DNA from: Rhizopus arrhizus
Lineage: Eukaryota; Mucoromycota; Mucoromycetes; Mucorales; Rhizopodaceae
DNA: 64,000 bases
Assembly: GCA_024220505.1 (NCBI GenBank)
Contig: JAKZZE010000007.1
Coordinates: 1 to 64,000 of the forward strand
Direction: 5' to 3'
Below the pieces are notes generated by a model. That model did no database searches. It was not told where the DNA came from and was given only the letters and a program-made list of their open reading frames with translations. Shown here one piece after another: positions 33,815 through 43,598 of the stretch; within the stretch, counting starts at the first letter, position 1, and every line of letters begins with the position of its first letter. The translations under genes were made by a program, and so were the position numbers.

Positions 33815-34981
33815 TAGTTGGGAAGTGGTATCCTCGCGGTCCGAGAGAAGCATAGCGACGTCCTCATCAACATTGAAAACGTCTGTTGGGTTGGTGATTT
33901 TAGTAGGAAGACTTTCGTCAAGGACGGATTTGCTAATCCAACCTTGATTGTAAAAGTAACGGGCTACGGCTGCCTTGACTGGAGCACGAATATAGGTCAG
34001 GGCTTTCTTCACGCGATCACTATGGTGCATAAGGGCAAAGCTATTGCGTTCTTCTTTAGAGCAGTGTTCATATTTGGGGTCCAAGAGGATTGAGCCGTCG
34101 CAAGGGTTGAAATCGTCCTTGGTGCGAACCTTAAATTTTTGGAGGTGGGATTTCAGTTCAGACGCATAATCATTGTGGACAAGGAGAGCCACAACGTTAC
34201 GGGTGGGGTAATGAATGTCAAGAATCCGGCTATTGTTAATGTCTAGTTGACGAAGACGATTTCTCAATTGCCCGATGGGCACTCGGGCTTTAGTCGGTAT
34301 GTAGACATACTGAAAACCTTGGTTCTCGGAGGGAGGTTGCAAAAATCTAGCAGCAGTTTCCTGACGTTGGATTCGACGCTGTTGACGCTTTTCGAGCATG
34401 GAAGCTTTGATACTATTGAGCCGGGCTGCGTCCCGCCAAGGAGGGAGTGGCTGGGAGGAGGGGTCTAGCGGTGGGAATTGAGAATCGTTTAAGTTAGTAA
34501 TGGCCTTAGAATCAGCGGAAGCTCGTTGGGCGTGCAATGCTTGGATTTCCTCCCGGGCTTGCTTGAGTTCAGCTTGGGTCTGTTTAAGTTCGGCATACAA
34601 TTTCTCAATTGTAGATTGCAAATCGGCTATGGTTACACTAGGCGCCAAACCATTGTTCTCAGGGCTCGGAGATGATGATCTAGAAATTTCCAATAATTCC
34701 TGGGTGTTGGCGTCAGAAGGTAGTTCAGTAATTGTTGAGGTAGACTGAAGCAAATTGACCATGGTAGGTGCATTGTAGTTCTTGCTACAGCATTTGCACA
34801 TAAAGCTAGGCTGAGGGGGGTCGCCTGGCGAAGTTCCATTGCGGTATAAGGAGTCCATTGTTTGGCAACCGGCGCAAACGAGCTGTCGACGTTGGATCTC
34901 AAATTGCTTATATAGATTTTGGACCTGTTCGCTTGAAAGAACAGGTACAGTAGGCTTGCGTCCTCGAACACTAGGTGGCAT
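33812..34981 (-). CDS. LINE ORF1 protein (389 aa)
   Basis: The N-terminal part has a four-cysteine zinc site (CAGC ... CKCC, residues about 36-75). A coiled coil follows (TIADLQSTIEKLYAELKQTQ, about 120-160), then a linker with DSQFPPLDPS. The conserved C-terminal domain (FQYVYIPTKARVPIGQLRNR; LDINNSRILDIHYPTRNVVA; TKDDFNPCDGSILLDPKYEH) is shared with elements A, B and C. Its stop codon TAA overlaps the ORF2 ATG by one base. Presumed role: RNA-binding partner of ORF2 in the retrotransposition complex. Confidence 0.88.
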   Translation of the reverse strand: MPPSVRGRKPTVPVLSSEQVQNLYKQFEIQRRQLVCAGCQTMDSLYRNGTSPGDPPQPSFMCKCCSKNYNAPTMVNLLQSTSTITELPSDANTQELLEISRSSSPSPENNGLAPSVTIADLQSTIEKLYAELKQTQAELKQAREEIQALHAQRASADSKAITNLNDSQFPPLDPSSQPLPPWRDAARLNSIKASMLEKRQQRRIQRQETAARFLQPPSENQGFQYVYIPTKARVPIGQLRNRLRQLDINNSRILDIHYPTRNVVALLVHNDYASELKSHLQKFKVRTKDDFNPCDGSILLDPKYEHCSKEERNSFALMHHSDRVKKALTYIRAPVKAAVARYFYNQGWISKSVLDESLPTKITNPTDVFNVDEDVAMLLSDREDTTSQL

Positions 34982-35110
34982 TGAGGTTTTATGAAGTGTT
35001 ATATGTATTTTATTTGCTTGTAAATGTGTGTAACGTATAAAAAGCGGAAAAAGAGCTCTTTAAAGTTAGACATACGATTAAACAAATTTTTTTATTTATA
35101 AATAATTAAA

Positions 35111-35157
35111 CCTCTATTGGGCGCACGATTGTAATATTACATCTTTTCCGCCCGAGG
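35111..35157 (-). promoter_or_regulatory. 3'-UTR hairpin of LINE element D
   Basis: Same sequence as the hairpin of element E (30371-30417). Confidence 0.6.
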
Positions 35158-35255
35158 CAGTTCATAAAGTAAGGATAGTGGTGACTAAAAAACCCTTTTG
35201 GGATCAAGGGTAAAAATGCTTTGGAAAAAATGAATGGGATCAAGTGTAAAACACA

Positions 35256-36038
35256 CTAGTGAGAAGGAGAAGAGGGTAGCCATTCTAAGAGTCTTTGCCC
35301 AAGGTGAGTGGGCGGAGTAGGTGGGATCTTAGCGTGATATAGGTAATCGAGTTCATATAGGATTCTGCATATAGTTGGCCAGCGAATGGTCCACGAGAGT
35401 GTTGTGTTAGGAGAGCGAGGTTTCTTGGTAGGTAGCATATTTAAAAGGAAAGACAATGGATCAGAGATGGTTTCGGGCATCATGAGTCTACGATGCATCT
35501 GGAGACAATGAATGGTATGGGCTTTTGTGAAGGATTGGTCAGGGTGTCGAGGGCAGGATTTGTATCGACCACCAGGGAGCCAGCCAAGACGCCAACGTAT
35601 GCAACGACTTCTTTCAGACTTGGACATAGGTAGCCATAGGACAGGGTCAAGAGAGATAGTTGGGCGGCAGTGTTGAAGGAGAACGGAGGCATACGTGGTA
35701 CGTTTATGATCGAGGTTGCCTTGACGGTAGTCTCGTTGTATCGACTTCAAAGAGCGACGGTCCAGGGACTCAGGGTCAGGGAGGCATCTCTTCCAAATGG
35801 GAGACCTAGAGAGTTTGTACCATTGGGAGTGACTTCGGGACTGGCGGATATGTGGAAGAAGATGGTGTAACAGAGCATCTTCGGGAAGAGTAAGGGAACG
35901 TAGAAGGAACTGAGATTGTAGAGCATAAGCACGTTCCTGCATCGTTGGTAGCTTCGACATATGTAGCATTACCGCGATGGAAGATGTGTGGGAGCCACCG
36001 AAAATCCGACGCAAACAGACGTTTTGGGCATCTTCCAA
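35256..36038 (-). pseudogene. ORF2 C-terminal fragment of LINE element D
   Basis: 260 codons identical to the end of the 1098-aa ORF2, including the Cys/His segment CPRHPDQSFTKAHTIHC. Endonuclease and reverse transcriptase are absent because of 5' truncation, so it is non-functional. Confidence 0.9.
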
Positions 36039-36050
36039 AAGTTAGACATA

Positions 36051-37731
36051 CACTATTTTCAGAAATTATTCGCCAAACTTTTGAAAAAATTAGCTGAATT
36101 TAAAAATACAATTAGCCATTTTCCTGAGGCAATCTTAGCCAAAAAATAAAAATCCTTTTAGCCAAATTCAGCATATAAATTAGCCATTTCGTAGTACACT
36201 TTCTTTACTGTTTCTTTTTACTTTGATTAATCCCTAGTTATGAGTACTTTTGTATATGAAGACGGCCTTGGAAATTTTGTGGGAGAGAATGGAGAAGAAG
36301 CAATAATTACTGAAATGGAGGTTGACGATGAAACTTATCCACTAGACAGCGTTACGAATTATGATCAGTACATGGACTTGAAGCCTCCTGAGAAGCAAGT
36401 TATAAAAAAAGAAAAGATTGTGAGCGCTGGTGGAGTACTAGTCGAGGCTCATTCAACAGGAAAAGGAAGACGTGCTTACAGAAAGTACTCAGACGAGGAT
36501 AAAGAGTATTTCTTTGAGCTAGTTTATGAAAAGGGTCTGAAAGTAGCCGAAGCCGCAAGGAAGCTAGGTATGCCTACGCGGACTGCCCAGGGCTGGTACG
36601 ATAGAGACCAAAAAGATCCACAAGACATTATTCAGCGAAAAGCTGCTAAGAATCCTGTTGGAAGACCACCATCTTTAGGCGAGGAACACAGGGTATTTTT
36701 AGTTGATTACATTGATAAGAAGCCATCGTTAACATTAGATGAAATAATGGACGGTTTATCAGCTCAATTTATGGACCTGAGCATCTCTAAAACTGCTGTA
36801 TACAATTTCATGAAAGAAAAATGTAGAATCAGCTTGAAGAAGGCACACTTCCATTCAGCGGAAAGAAACTCATCTGAGAATATCGAAAGAAGATACAAAT
36901 GGATTAAAAGATGGATGGAGACTGATATGGACTATCTCAGTAATTGTATATTTATCGATGAAGCTGCTTTTCATATCAATATGAAGAGAACTGTAGCTTG
37001 GTCTAAGATAGGTAGTCGTGCCGAAGTAGTTATACCCAAGACAAGAGCAAAGACTACGACCATACTTGGGGCAATTTCTCCATATGGAGTTATCAATGTG
37101 AAAGTGAGAAAGCCAAGAGCCGTTAATCAAAATAAGAAAAGAAAATCAGGAGGCGGTAAAGCTGTAATCAACACTCAAAGTAGAGGTGGTACTGTTACCG
37201 GCCACTATTTCAATTTCATATGCGACACAATGGATATTTTAGACAAGCACGAGGAGTTCAAAGATTGCTACATAGTAATGGATAACGCGCCTATTCACAA
37301 GAACGCTGACATTGAAAAAGAGATTAACAGACGGGGATATGGTTGTGTGTATCTTCCTCCATATTTCCCTGAGCTAAATCCTATTGAGCAGTTTTGGTCT
37401 GTTTGTAAGAGCAAAATGAAAAGAGAAGAACTCTTGCAAGAAGAAACATTATCCTCAAGAATACGTGATGCATGCAATAGTATTCTTTTGAGTGATCTTA
37501 AAGGATTTTGTAGATATTCCATGACAAGGTTTGAAGATTGCTTAAATAGAAAACATATTTAATAAAGAAAGGATTACACTTAATTAGCATAATTTAGCTA
37601 ATTTATATGCTGAATTTGGCTAAAAGGATTTTTATTTTTTGGCTAAGATTGCCTCAGGAAAATGGCTAATTGTATTTTTTAAATTCAGCTAATTTTTTCA
37701 AAAGTTTGGCGAATAATTTCTGAAAATAGTG
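36051..37731 (+). mobile_element. Intact Tc1-like DNA transposon (1.68 kb)
   Basis: The terminal inverted repeats are about 135 bp each, starting CACTATTTTCAGAAATTATT at 36051 and mirrored up to 37731. They are nearly identical, with one A-run length difference. The outer dinucleotide is TA on both sides (36049-36050 and 37732-37733). One intronless transposase ORF fills the interior. The insertion split the cgTAtgtctaac junction between LINE units F and D. Intact ORF and near-perfect repeats indicate recent activity. Confidence 0.95.
36240..37562 (+). CDS. Tc1-like DD34E transposase (440 aa)
   Basis: An acidic N-terminus is followed by a helix-turn-helix region (AEAARKLGMPTRTAQGWYDR, about residues 100-125) and a second DNA-binding segment (KAAKNPVGRPPSLGEEHR). 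The catalytic core carries D in CIFIDEAAFHINMKR, D in YIVMDNAPIHKNADI and E in PYFPELNPIEQFWSVCK. There are 34 residues between the second D and the E. Frame and length are complete for the family. It presumably cuts and pastes its own element at TA targets and might act on the related MITEs at 12712 and 22337. Confidence 0.94.
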   Translation: MSTFVYEDGLGNFVGENGEEAIITEMEVDDETYPLDSVTNYDQYMDLKPPEKQVIKKEKIVSAGGVLVEAHSTGKGRRAYRKYSDEDKEYFFELVYEKGLKVAEAARKLGMPTRTAQGWYDRDQKDPQDIIQRKAAKNPVGRPPSLGEEHRVFLVDYIDKKPSLTLDEIMDGLSAQFMDLSISKTAVYNFMKEKCRISLKKAHFHSAERNSSENIERRYKWIKRWMETDMDYLSNCIFIDEAAFHINMKRTVAWSKIGSRAEVVIPKTRAKTTTILGAISPYGVINVKVRKPRAVNQNKKRKSGGGKAVINTQSRGGTVTGHYFNFICDTMDILDKHEEFKDCYIVMDNAPIHKNADIEKEINRRGYGCVYLPPYFPELNPIEQFWSVCKSKMKREELLQEETLSSRIRDACNSILLSDLKGFCRYSMTRFEDCLNRKHI

Positions 37732-37733
37732 TA

Positions 37734-38556
37734 CGATAAAATAAAAGTCGAGCTCAAGCCTCTTCGGCAGGAAAGAGCTCATGGAATACAGTGATATCAA
37801 TCATGTCCCTTTCAACGAAAAAGTAGGGCAGCAGCGTGTTGGACAGAACCTTTGAGGCGACGAATAACACAGACACGTTAACCAAAAAGCTGCATACAGT
37901 ACACTCCTTCTGGACCAAAATCGTCATAGAAAAGGTCTCGAAGGTTGTTTGGGTCCAGAGGATCGTAGTTGTCGCATGAGAAGATACAAATTTCTTAAAT
38001 TGGGAGCGGCATTCAGTTTCATCAACGTTATGGAGAGGGGGCAACGCGATGACGGCCAGAGTAACGAATGTTGAGGATACGACTAGTGTTGATACACAAC
38101 CGTCAAAGAAGAGAACGTCGTTGGTATAATGGAAAGATGGTGTTGTATAAGGAGATAGAAGTATTTAAACCTTGATTGGTGGAAGAGGGACTAAAGTACG
38201 AACGGCAGCCATTTGGCTGGGCAGGGAGTTGATCGTATTTAGGCTTGAAAGCTTTTTGTAGGGAGGGGATTCGAGTTCTGAAGGTCAGGGACGTTTGGTG
38301 AGCATTTGAAGCTGCCATGAAAAAGGGGAAGCATGTGAACGGAAAACGGTAGCAGTAAAGGTGCGGCGGTGGAAGCTTGAGGTAATCGCTTAAGGAGGTA
38401 AACGTTTTGTTGTTGCAATCAATTGATTTTAGCCTTAGCTGCAGCGAGTTCTACTTGTAGCTGCTTTGCAGTTCATATGTTCAAGTCTGAAGTTGTGGAT
38501 TTGTTTACCAAGTAAAGCAAAAGTCTATAGAAAGTGATGAAAAACGGAATAAAAGC
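37734..38556 (-). mobile_element. Decayed ORF1-only LINE unit (element F)
   Basis: The 5' side retains a diverged start (TTTTATTCCGTTTTTCATCA, near 38550) and leader (TCCACAACTTCAGACTTGAA). The ORF1 beginning TAKQLQVELAAAKAKI follows with many stops and frame changes. The 3' end TTTATTTTATCG adjoins the TA used by the Tc1-like insertion, and the junction continues as TGTCTAACTTT at 36048-36038. It is related to elements A and B but clearly older. It is the first unit of the array. Confidence 0.75.
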
Positions 38557-38761
38557 TTGAAAAGCATAGATAGTATCATATATAAAAGGAAACCTTGCTG
38601 TGTTACAAGATTCCGTAATAAAGTTTTATTACACATCAATGTAGATCAATCTTTAAGCCACAATGCATTAAACAAATTCTCAATGATTAATAAAAGCTGC
38701 TTTTCTTCTTTTATTACCAATTTGATTAATAAAAAACTATGTAAAAACAATGAATGCGTAC

Positions 38762-39375
38762 TTATTCGTCATCATCCTCAGGATCTGCACCAAATTGCTT
38801 ATAATCAATTTTCTTTCCACGAGTTCTTCTTCCACCAGGAATAATTAAACTAGTGTCCAATGTTTCCAGCTCACCCTCTGTAATAAGGATCCAATCAATG
38901 CATATTCTATTAATATAACCAAGTTTTTTTTTTTTTTTACCTGAAACATCACTTTTATCTTCCACTCCAGAACCTTCATCGTCACTTGAACGCTTTTTAG
39001 AAACTTTTTTCTTAGGGGCCTTCTTTTTCTTTTCAGGCTTTTTGGTTTTGGTCTCCTCTTCAGAAAAATCATTGTCTGATGCTTCTTCTTCTTTTTGAAA
39101 GTGTTATTATAGGTACCAATTATATACAAATACTTTACCACTTTGTTCTTCTTCTTCTTCTTCCTCGTCATCACTTTCAACGTATTTTTTTGGTTTTACA
39201 TTTCTACTACGCCTCAATTAAAGATCAAATGAGCAAAACTTTTCTAATTATACCGTGATGCTTTTGAGGAAGAGGTCTTGGTAGACTTCGTTGGCTTTTT
39301 ATCATTATCTTCATCGTCTTCAAGTTTACGCTTTGCAGCCAAAGCTAGGAGTTTTGAACGACGATCTTCAGGCAT
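38762..39375 (-). CDS. CHZ-motif histone chaperone (Chz1-like)
   Basis: Several short exons encode an N-terminus MPEDRRSKLLALAAKRKLED, long acidic and lysine-rich stretches, and a C-terminal CHZ motif containing LETLDTSLIIPGGRRTRGKK followed by IDYKQFGADPEDDDE. The pattern 'D-(T/P)-S-x-I-I-x-x-G-R-R-T-R-G-K-x-I-D-Y' marks the CHZ domain that binds H2A-H2B and H2A.Z-H2B dimers in Chz1/HIRIP3-type chaperones. The acidic and basic tracts fit a nuclear histone chaperone. Introns contain A/T runs, for example near 38928-38939. The start is ATG 39375-39373, the stop TTA at 38764-38762. Confidence 0.72.
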
Positions 39376-39763
39376 GCTGTAAAAATGATTTATAAAAGAT
39401 AAAGGAAAAAGAGAAAAAAAAAAATTCAGATTGCGTAAAGTTGAACTTTTTTGTGTTTCCGACGCGTCTTGTACAGAGAAAGAAACGGAAGCCTATGCAT
39501 TCTTTTTTTTATCCCCTTAAAATGAGTCTTTGGGATTTATTTTAATTTATACAAGTAAAGCTATAAGATACAAAAGGATTTTTAATTTCTTTACGATATA
39601 AATAATGTATTATTTATGATATTTGATTGAAGCATTGCAACTTGAATCACAAAAAGAGAAACAATAGAAAAGGGATGTTTTACTGCAGTTTTCAATATCC
39701 GACATACTTTTTTTTCTTTTTTTTTTTTTTTTTTCTTGGGCCTTTTTTCCTTTTATTTAAAGT

Positions 39764-40930
39764 ATGCTTTTCTCACCTATAAACACGTTTCTTTCTAATC
39801 TTAAAACCCTTGGCTTCGATCAAACTATACATTGTAAAGGGCTTTATACCAACATTTCATTACAGCCTGATCATTTCATTCTTAATACTCGCTCATTTGA
39901 AGTCACAAGTCACTTTTTATTTCGTTGCCTTGACAAAGCAAGAACACGAAAAGATTTTAAAACTTGCTGGCCACCAACTACTAAGCAACGTTCTAAAGAA
40001 TACACTGTGATATCTATTCGATGGCTGCAAGAGTTGAAGGAAACACACCCTTTGTTGACTTTTATACCAATAAGGAAAAGTTATTTTGAAGACTGCCACA
40101 GCCAAATGATGAATCGTATCATGATGGTCTTTTCTACTCTTGTTTTAGAAACTGTCTTGTGTCGTTCTACTCAAAGTAAGATCATCATAGCTAAATATAA
40201 ATAACATATGGCTCATATAAACTATTGAGTAGATGTAAAAACAAACTTTTCAAACAAACAAGCTTTAGAAGATGAAATACAATCTTTATCAGTTCAAGTT
40301 ACTCAAAAGATACAAACTATTCAAGATTCAAAGAAAGAATGGAGGCAAGAAGGAGAACATATCATAAAGTCTTTAGAAAGGACGACATTAGATACAAAGA
40401 GTAGACTAGAAAGAGTGAATTATATGGAAATTAAGCTTCAATTAGAAAAGACACTGCGTCAGATCAAAAAGAAGAAACTATCAAAACTTAAATCAAATAA
40501 CGAATTACGCAAAAGATTGGCCCAAATTGTTAATGCACCACAAGAGATGGACCCATTCTTTGTTTTACCAAAACTTCCAACAAAAGAAGAGGAAGAAGAA
40601 AACTATAAGCATAATGATAGAGAACCATCTTTTATAAAAGAAGTGCAAAGCTACATTAATATTGATCAAAATGAAGAAAATATGGAACACGATCATGATG
40701 AAGAAGATGCATCTTCCTTATTAAACGATATGGAATCTGTCGCATATATAGGTAGTGAGGATCCACCTTCAGCATTCATGTATGAAGATATAAGAACACC
40801 ACAGCAGATGAGGACACCTCAAAGAACAAGCCAAATCTATCAAGATGAAGCTCTCTTTGATTTAAATTTACTAACCCCTCTTCGCCGCTCAGTGACACCA
40901 CGAAGATGGTCTCATCTAGGAGGCTTTTAA
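39764..40930 (+). CDS. HAUS augmin-like complex subunit 6 (N-terminal family)
   Basis: The first exon has the HAUS6 N-terminal signature: PDHFILNTRSFEVTSHFLFR, then FKTCWPPTTKQRSKEYTVIS and a final YFEDCHSQMMNRIMMVFSTL. An intron at about 40175-40230 (GTAAGATC...TTGAGTAG) joins it to coiled-coil sequence (ALEDEIQSLSVQVTQKIQTI; KLQLEKTLRQIKKKKLSKLK) and a C-terminal acidic tail with TP sites (RTPQQMRTPQ; LLTPLRRSVTPRRW) that could be mitotic kinase targets. Augmin recruits gamma-tubulin to spindle microtubules. The protein is shorter than animal HAUS6 but similar in plan. Assignment rests on the FLF...CWPP block. Confidence 0.75.
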
Positions 40931-41183
40931 AATAAACATTTTTACGAGCCCTGCCATGAAAATAAGACCCTTTGAAAAGCACAAGAGTTTTTTACATAAC
41001 GTTCAGTTTCTTTTAATGAAGGTTGATTAAAATAATTAGATTTTTTTAAGAGACTAATAAGCTTTACGAAGGGGTCCTTTTTAATGTTGATTCTCTGCAT
41101 TTACAAAAAAAAAATGTGGTGACAGCTTATCATGTGTTTGAAAACGAAATAGAGATCAATAGTAAATTTTGTAATACTCAGGC

Positions 41184-41465
41184 TTAGAAGAAAACATTAT
41201 CTAACGAGTGATCAATAACTTTATAACCGCAATCAATAAGTTTTCTCTTCCATAATTGAAGTGATTCCAACACATTGTTGTTAAACTGACACATATCCTT
41301 TGCTACCATCAGCCAAACGTTATAAACATCGTCGTAATGAAACATCTTGTCACGCTGTTGTTCATCTTCCTCCATTTCTTGAAGAAGGCATGATCTTACT
41401 TCTCTTGAAAATCCTTTACATAAGAAAATTTTGATCTTGTCTCGCAAATTATCCGAAATTGACAT
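41184..41465 (-). CDS. Small uncharacterised helical protein (93 aa)
   Basis: The frame MSISDNLRDKIKIFLCKGFS ... LDNVFF has a balanced composition and predicted helices. I do not recognise the family. There is no signal or membrane segment. It converges with the HAUS6-like gene, about 250 bp apart. Its protein-like composition and sensible ATG support a real gene; upstream exons cannot be excluded. Confidence 0.45.
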   Translation of the reverse strand: MSISDNLRDKIKIFLCKGFSREVRSCLLQEMEEDEQQRDKMFHYDDVYNVWLMVAKDMCQFNNNVLESLQLWKRKLIDCGYKVIDHSLDNVFF

Positions 41466-41749
41466 ATGTTATCTTCTGGTGAAGCATCTGAATCAAATGA
41501 AGTAACTAGTTAAAAAATTGTGGCTGCTACAAGCATAGCTGTTGAAAGAGATTCTCTTTAAAATAACACATTGAGTAGAAACGAAAATACAAATCCTAAA
41601 ATTCCTTGACGAGGTCTATCTATCAGATAGCTATCTTTCCAACAATTACAATACCGAGGTTTACACCCGAGAAGCTGTAATACTAGCGGATGTCTTTGCA
41701 AATATCATACAACGATCGATTTATTTCTCAAATAAATCGTTAAACAGTT

Positions 41750-42600
41750 TTGGGATCTTTCTGTGACAAAAACCATGTGCATTTGGTCAAACAAAGCGAA
41801 TTCAGTTCCCTTAGAAAAAGAAAGCATGGTTCTAATGTTAGACATCGGACGGTCTGGGTCATGAGAGAGAAATATCAAGGTACAATATGCATGTTTATTT
41901 TCAATGTTCTATCACTTGTTTCAGACGAGTTGACACAGGATATCACAACCTATTCTCAGGGCTATAGAGACCTTATCACTAGTAAAAAGGCTGAAGGCAC
42001 GCTTTTTGTCGGATACGCTAGGTAATCGCCAGGTAACGAGTCAGACAACGAACGATAACGACTACTTCATAATATGGTGACGCTGCTGCGATCTCGTTTT
42101 ATGGTTGGCAAAGTATTCATATCGCTCTCTTGCCGGGCTTTAGAACTATTTGCTGATTGGGACCACAATAAATCTCTAGCAGTGAAGGGTACAGATAGAA
42201 CAACCTCTGGTACAGTATCCGTTTATTTTGCTCTATTGATCTTATTTTTTTTTCCCCGTAGAAATGGTTGACTTCTTGAATAAAACTGAAAATAATGTTA
42301 TCCTTGTAACCATTGATTATGCTGGTTTGACACCCGACCCGAACGACTTATTACTGTTTGTTAGGTATACTTTAAGAGTAACGCTGCATTATAGCGTTAT
42401 TTGAAGTTTATTAGCTTGTTCCTCAGAAATCACAAAAACATCGCACAAAGTAGAACGATATACCCGCCAACAGCTTTTAGAGAATGGGAGCTGCAGACAG
42501 AAGCTCAATTGTCGATCCAGACCAGTGCAAATATTGTTGTCGTAAACATTCTTATTGCTAATCCTGTTATTCTTTCTCTTTTACGCATATACTAGAAATA
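41750..42600 (+). pseudogene. Decayed recombinase-like or mucoralean family gene
   Basis: A readable trace runs through several frames. It includes EGTLFVGYAR, a stop, SPGNESDNER, a stop, then RLLHNMVTLLRSRFMVGKVF in one frame. A GT-AG intron (about 42212-42261) leads to EMVDFLNKTENNVILVTIDY. The block GYAR(K)SPG...E.R..LL..M resembles the N-terminal motif of serine recombinases and of a multicopy mucoralean family I recall. In-frame TAA codons at the two marked places show it is dead. The function of the live relatives is unknown to me. Confidence 0.4.
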
Positions 42601-43598
42601 AACCATGAATCTCTTAAACCTCTTTAATGAGTTATTCCCCACGATGATTGAGTCTTTAATAAGAAAATGCACAACAAAATCTATGTTACCAAAATATGCC
42701 CCTTTTTATTGAACTGGCGGCAATGGTGAGTAACAAGAAATGAACGCAAAAATGATGTCTAATTGTTTGCATGAAAGAAACCGTTTCTAGAGTTTATTGT
42801 TCGCACATAAGTATGTTCTAGCCCGTTCTTGGCATGCTGCCGAGCAAATCTGTATTTACATGGAGGTCGTATAGATGATAGCGGGATCTGTGACGTTCGA
42901 TTTCTTTTTTCAACGCGACTACTGAGATGGTTGGATCGTCAAGGTAGCATATGTCGTATTCGTCTCTTGAGCGGTCGGACCTTTTTTTCGGCGATTATCG
43001 TATTGGATTCGTTAAATTTTAGCTGGTAAAAGATGCACAGCGCATGTTCACGCGTAATTAGGGGCATTACAAGCATAAAGGTGAGTGAAGACAAAAACAT
43101 TCGCTGACAAATATATATTCTTTCACTCAGCCAGGCGCATGTGATCTGGCGTAAGGTATCATGACAAATAATGGTCCATGAAAAGTGTACTAAGGTATTT
43201 ACCACTAAGTTTGAATTGCTGCATTGGCTATAGAAGCTACCAAGGCACAATTAGGGTTTAAACACGACGCGCACCTTTATTTTAAAGCAAGATTAGAAAT
43301 AGACATCAGACAGAGACTCTCTAGAAACAATTCAGCTTCGCTTGGATGGTGCGCTGTATTTAGTTGAACCTGGGCTTTATTTGTGGTCTAAAGTTCTTTC
43401 TAATCTGGTCGAAATAACAAGTGAACGAAATAGGCAGGTGAAGCCGGTCGCGATTTTTAGTTTTTTGGATGAAATGAGCCATCGCCTTTGGCCATACTTA
43501 ATTTTTTATTGGTCAAATTTGGAGTAAAAGTAAACATCTCGGTGTTTAAACTGAATGAATTTCTATATTCATATTCATTCCTCTTTTGCCTTTTAAGA
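42601..43598. other. Intergenic region upstream of ALG3
   Basis: Only short unsupported frames are present. I recognise no gene, RNA or repeat. Confidence 0.5.

Larger units (their letters stand above)
30321..35061 (-). mobile_element. Full-length autonomous LINE (element E), two ORFs
   Basis: The element starts GCTCTTTTTCCGCTTTTTAT (about 35055), has a 5' UTR of about 75 nt, ORF1 (34981-33812), ORF2 (33812-30516), a 3' UTR with hairpin (30371-30417), an A/T-rich tail and TTTAATCG + TATGTCTAACTTT (30333-30321). Both ORFs are open. The endonuclease is the exonuclease/endonuclease/phosphatase type, and no RNase H domain is seen after the reverse transcriptase. It lies between a 5'-truncated copy of itself upstream (element D) and ORF1-only elements downstream. 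This is the probable source of enzyme for its neighbours. Confidence 0.92.
35062..36040 (-). mobile_element. 5'-truncated LINE copy (element D)
   Basis: This unit holds only the last about 260 codons of ORF2 (36038-35256) plus the complete 3' UTR and tail. The translated part is identical to the end of ORF2 of element E. It is preceded on the minus strand by the junction sequence TATGTCTAACTTT (about 36050-36038) and followed by the same 13 nt (35074-35062), as in a target-site duplication around a 5'-truncated insertion. The identity to element E shows a very recent event. Confidence 0.9.
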
